A stretch of 7,364 bases of DNA from Acidimicrobiales bacterium (lineage in GTDB: Bacteria; Actinomycetota; Acidimicrobiia; Acidimicrobiales; Ilumatobacteraceae), in assembly GCA_030830415.1 (NCBI GenBank), contig JAURNB010000016.1, positions 1 through 7,364 of the forward strand, read 5' to 3'. The position numbers and the translations under genes are program-made. Of the stretch, positions 4,721 through 7,364 are shown piece by piece (positions within the stretch are counted from its first letter, which is position 1; the number at the start of each line of letters is the position of its first letter). Under the pieces are notes generated by a model, which worked only from the letters and a program-made list of their open reading frames with translations, made no database searches and was not told the DNA's origin.

Positions 4721-5542
4721 ATGGCGCCTCTTTCGATTCTTGACGCAATTGTCCTTGGGGTCGTTGAGGGCATTACAGAGTTTCTGCCCATCTCTTCAAC
4801 AGGGCATCTTCTTGTTACTCAGCATCTGTTGGGCTTGGGCGACGAAGCGGGAAAGGTTGCGGCCGACACCTACGCCATTGCGATTCAACTCGGTGCCATT
4901 TTGGCGGTTGTTGCCTTGTATCGCGTGCGCATTGCGAGCATGGCCAAAGGCGTTATTGGCAAAGACGCAGAGGGGCGCAGCATTTTGACGTTGCTCGTTT
5001 GTGCATTTCTTCCTGCGGCAGTAATTGGCCTTGCCTTTGGCGACAGCATTAAAGACAAGTTGTTTACGCCGTGGGCAATAGTTGTGGCCTGGGCTGCAGG
5101 TGGCGTTTTCCTTTTATGGTGGAAGCCGGCATATGGCACTCGCAATATTTCCGACATCACGTTGAAGAATGCATTCATCATTGGTGTCGCACAGGCGTTA
5201 GCGATGTGGCCAGGAGTGAGCAGAAGCCTCATCACCATTGTCGCGGCGCTTCTGGTGGGCTGCTCCATGGCTGCGGCTCTGGAGTTCAGTTTCTTGTTGG
5301 GGCTTGCAACTTTGACCGCTGCTACAGCACTCGACTTGGCGAAAAATGGTGATGTACTGGTTGATGCTTACGGCTGGGGTACCCCAATTCTTGGGGCAGT
5401 AGTGGCCTTTATTACCGCAATTATTGCGGTGAAATGGCTGGTGAGTTACTTGTCGGCACGCCCATTAGCGCGATTTGGTTGGTATCGCTTGGCGGCCGCT
5501 GCTGTCACCGCAGTGCTGATCATGAGCAACACAATTGGCTGA
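4721..5542 (+). CDS. uppP: Undecaprenyl-diphosphatase (UppP/BacA family)
   Basis: This integral membrane enzyme removes a phosphate from undecaprenyl diphosphate, recycling the C55 carrier used for peptidoglycan and other surface polymers; overproduction of family members gives bacitracin resistance. It has 273 residues, the usual family length. The first signature EGITEFLPISSTGHL (from residue 16) contains E16 and E20, S26 and H29, matching the catalytic/metal-binding residues of E. coli UppP. The second signature is WPGVSRS (163-169), with R168 as the conserved phosphate-binding Arg. Several hydrophobic helices and a C-terminal ARFGWYRL before the last helix are typical. The ATG at 4721 gives the standard N-terminus (LDAIVLGVVEG); the upstream TTG at 4688 would add an atypical extension. 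No clear ribosome binding site is seen. A SnoaL-like gene begins 16 nt after the stop, suggesting one transcript. Confidence 0.96.
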   Translation: MAPLSILDAIVLGVVEGITEFLPISSTGHLLVTQHLLGLGDEAGKVAADTYAIAIQLGAILAVVALYRVRIASMAKGVIGKDAEGRSILTLLVCAFLPAAVIGLAFGDSIKDKLFTPWAIVVAWAAGGVFLLWWKPAYGTRNISDITLKNAFIIGVAQALAMWPGVSRSLITIVAALLVGCSMAAALEFSFLLGLATLTAATALDLAKNGDVLVDAYGWGTPILGAVVAFITAIIAVKWLVSYLSARPLARFGWYRLAAAAVTAVLIMSNTIG

Positions 5543-5558
5543 ACTACAGTTCGTCTTT

Positions 5559-6059
5559 ATGACGACTCCGCAAGAACTCAACGGTCCATTGTCTCCAGAA
5601 GCAGCCATTGCCGCAGAGCGCGCGATGCGTCGTTGCATATTGAATTATTGCCTCGGTATTGACCGTTGTGACCCTGAACTTGTGGCCTCTGCATTTCATG
5701 GCGATGGCACCGCCGACTACGGATCATTCAAGGGCTTAGGCGCCGACTTTGCAAAGCATGCAACAACGAGTTTGCGTGGCTATGCCATTGCAACAAAGCA
5801 TTTTCCTTCCGACACCGTATTTAGTTTCACCTCACTCACCACTGCAGAAGCCGAAACACAAGTTCTTGCGTGGCATCGGTGCAGCAACGATGGTGGCGAG
5901 TACCTAGAAAATTTTGCGGGTCGTTACTTCGATAGTTTTGAATTGCGCAACGGTGATTGGCGTATTGCGCATCGTCGCCTCACACACGATTGGAACCAGA
6001 AGTTGATGGTGGAGCCAGCATTTGCTCCCGATCGTTTCGTTCAATCACCCCGCAAGTAG
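5559..6059 (+). CDS. SnoaL-like (NTF2-fold) domain protein
   Basis: This 166-aa soluble protein fits the SnoaL-like/nuclear transport factor 2 group. The helical start (AAERAMRRCILNYCLGIDRCDPELVASAF) carries the family's Y-x-x-x-x-D-R-x-D pattern, followed by DYGSFKGLGADFAKH, then beta strands ending in NGDWRIAHRRLTHDWNQ, a usual C-terminal hallmark. Members of this fold act as isomerases, cyclases, dehydratases or ligand carriers, or have no known activity, so no reaction is assigned. The ATG at 5559 is preferred; an in-frame TTG at 5535 overlaps the end of uppP and adds eight atypical residues. The gene probably shares the uppP transcript (16-nt gap). Its last 15 bases overlap the end of the convergent SGNH gene on the other strand. 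Confidence 0.8.
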   Translation: MTTPQELNGPLSPEAAIAAERAMRRCILNYCLGIDRCDPELVASAFHGDGTADYGSFKGLGADFAKHATTSLRGYAIATKHFPSDTVFSFTSLTTAEAETQVLAWHRCSNDGGEYLENFAGRYFDSFELRNGDWRIAHRRLTHDWNQKLMVEPAFAPDRFVQSPRK

Positions 6060-6800
6060 AGAAGTAGTGGTGGTTGCTTCCGCCAATGTTGTGGTGGTAG
6101 ATGTCGTTGTTGTTGTACCCCTGGAGCGACGAATATCGATGACTTCACCAATTGCCTTGCTGAGATAACGGGCCAAGTTGGTGCCACCTCCGCGAGTCAT
6201 GTGAATGCGGTCGCCGCTAAACCAACTCAATTTTCCCAGTGAGAATTTGTTCCAGTCGTAGAGGAAAAACTTCGGGTCTGCTTTTGCAACGCGGCGCAAG
6301 ATGGCATTGAACCGTTTGGCTTTTTCAGTGACATTTCCATTTTCGCGGTAGGTGAGCCAAATGATAGACGCCTTTTGTTTTTTGGCTTCTTCGCGAAACT
6401 TTTTGGTGGCCTCAAAGAAAACTTGGTCACTGAATTCGTTATAACCAGTTGCAACAACAACGACATCACTGAATTTTCCACGTGCATTTTTGAATCGTTC
6501 AAGTGCACTTTCTTTCGTCTCTGGAATACAACCTGAGCGTGTGAGTAATTGGCATGGCTCGGCCGCGTATATCACTGGATGTTTCTTGTCGAGCACCTTG
6601 AGCGCTGCGTCGAAAACACCCAACACGGCCATCACCGAATCACCCACAATGAGAGCTTCGGGGCGCCTATCTTTTTTTGCGACAGAGTTACCTGCGCTCA
6701 CCGATAATGCACTAATACCGATGCTGATGCAGGTGAGAACGGCAACCGCGGAAAGAAAACTAGTTTTGTAGTGGCAAAAGTATGCGAGAGGCTTCTTCAA
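6045..6800 (-). CDS. Exported SGNH-hydrolase-like protein with Thr-rich tail
   Basis: From the proposed TTG at 6800 this is a 251-aa protein. It begins MKKPLAYFCHYK, then a hydrophobic stretch (about residues 14-34) ending SVSAG, which reads as a signal peptide or anchor. The SGNH blocks follow: GDSV (Ser near 55), GYNE (Asn near 121) and DRIH (Asp near 197, His near 200). This suggests an esterase or acetyl-ester-handling enzyme acting outside the membrane; the substrate is unknown. Two Cys in CQLLTRSGC could form a disulfide. The C-terminus is low-complexity: TTTTTSTTTT and a second TTTT block, a likely flexible or glycosylated tail. No in-frame ATG precedes the GDSV motif, so the start must be TTG (6800, or 6854 for a longer form). 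With 6800 it overlaps the upstream LLM gene by 41 nt. The 3' end overlaps the SnoaL gene by 15 bp. Confidence 0.75.
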   Translation of the reverse strand: MKKPLAYFCHYKTSFLSAVAVLTCISIGISALSVSAGNSVAKKDRRPEALIVGDSVMAVLGVFDAALKVLDKKHPVIYAAEPCQLLTRSGCIPETKESALERFKNARGKFSDVVVVATGYNEFSDQVFFEATKKFREEAKKQKASIIWLTYRENGNVTEKAKRFNAILRRVAKADPKFFLYDWNKFSLGKLSWFSGDRIHMTRGGGTNLARYLSKAIGEVIDIRRSRGTTTTTSTTTTLAEATTTTSLLAG

Positions 6801-7364
6801 GATGGTTAATCCAATGTTGTGCGCTGGTGGGTTCCACAATAGGCAATACGACAAACTTGCTTGCGCCTACTGAAATGAATTCTTGAATCATTTTGGTGAG
6901 GGCATCCCAACTATTTGGAACAAGCACACTGGGGTCAGCCAAATCGGGTCGGCGTGCCGCTAAGCCCGCCATGAGGGCCTGGGGAACTTCGCCCAAGGCA
7001 TAGGGGATGAGCACGCCAAAATGCTCAGGGTCAATGGTGCGGTTGTGCTCTTTTGCGTGTTCGCCTATGGTGGTCCAGCCCGCTTCGGCGTCGGCTGGGG
7101 TAACAAACGAAGGAAGCCAACCATCGGCGGTGCGTGCGATGCGCTTGAGCTCGCTTGGGGCAATTCCGCCAAGCCACACTTCGGGCGGTTGTTGCTGAGG
7201 TTTTGGCAACACGCGCAAGTTGTTGAGTTGGAAAAACTCTCCGTTGTGATTAACCACATCATCGTTCCAACATTTGCGCACCACTTCAAGCGTTTCATTG
7301 AAAAGCTTTGCACGAGTTGAGCGCTCGACGCCGAAGGCTTGTTGCTCGGCAACATCGGCAACGC
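6760..7364 (-). CDS. LLM-class flavin/F420-dependent oxidoreductase, C-terminal part (5' end off window)
   Basis: The frame stays open to the right edge, so about 201 C-terminal residues of a luciferase-like TIM-barrel oxidoreductase are visible. Family features are ERSTRAKLFNETLEVVRKCW followed by VVNHNGEFFQL (the usual 'x-H-x-G-x-x-F' turn), then LPKPQQQPPEVWLGG with the invariant Pro-x-x-W-x-G-G strand, ARTADGWLPSF, and a final GASKFVVLP strand. Actinobacterial members commonly use cofactor F420 rather than FMN; cofactor choice cannot be read here because the N-terminal part is missing, and the substrate is unknown. It lies upstream of the SGNH-like gene on the same strand and overlaps its 5' end, so the two are probably co-transcribed. 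The GTG at 7284 is internal and not the start. Confidence 0.88.
   Translation of the reverse strand, partial: VADVAEQQAFGVERSTRAKLFNETLEVVRKCWNDDVVNHNGEFFQLNNLRVLPKPQQQPPEVWLGGIAPSELKRIARTADGWLPSFVTPADAEAGWTTIGEHAKEHNRTIDPEHFGVLIPYALGEVPQALMAGLAARRPDLADPSVLVPNSWDALTKMIQEFISVGASKFVVLPIVEPTSAQHWINHLEEASRILLPLQN

Noticed and set aside
5535..5558. TTG at 5535 as the SnoaL gene start
   Set aside because: It overlaps the uppP end and adds residues not typical of the family; ATG at 5559 fits better.

Overview
This 7.4-kb window looks like chromosomal sequence from a planktonic actinobacterium, most likely of the class Acidimicrobiia. The evidence is a microbial rhodopsin, an LLM-class (F420-type) oxidoreductase, a DUF2237 protein, an UppP with the 'PGVSRSL' motif common in actinobacteria, and neighbouring tRNA-Gln and tRNA-Glu genes near gltX. 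The taxonomic assignment is an inference; no phylogenetic marker was tested.

Layout, left to right. (1) The 3' end of lysA (diaminopimelate decarboxylase, cut by the left edge). (2) A small cysteine-rich DUF2237 gene, bracketed by two inverted copies of a 49-bp palindrome-ended element at 592-640 and 1040-1088. (3) gltX (glutamyl-tRNA synthetase), followed after 13 nt by a YdcF/DUF218 membrane-anchored protein. (4) tRNA-Gln(CTG), a strong intrinsic terminator, then tRNA-Glu(CTC). (5) A 122-nt leader with several possible hairpins, then a proton-pumping rhodopsin closed by a strong terminator. (6) Two very short membrane-protein genes (62 and 36 aa), the second starting directly at the stop codon of the first. 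(7) uppP and a SnoaL-like protein on the plus strand. (8) On the minus strand, an LLM-class oxidoreductase (cut by the right edge) overlapping an exported SGNH-hydrolase-like protein with a Thr-rich tail; the latter converges on and overlaps the SnoaL gene by 15 bp.

Functional links. GltX charges tRNA-Glu and, where GlnRS is absent, also tRNA-Gln; both tRNA substrates lie within 1 kb of the enzyme gene. lysA (meso-DAP to lysine) and uppP (lipid-carrier recycling) relate to the cell envelope. YdcF and the SGNH protein may also act there. The rhodopsin has every residue expected of a green-absorbing outward proton pump, but no retinal or carotenoid biosynthesis gene is present here.

The least explained items are the paired 49-bp elements around the DUF2237 gene, the structured region ahead of the rhodopsin, and the coupled pair of tiny membrane proteins after it. 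No IS element, CRISPR array or phage gene was seen. No gene-free stretch exceeds 300 bases.
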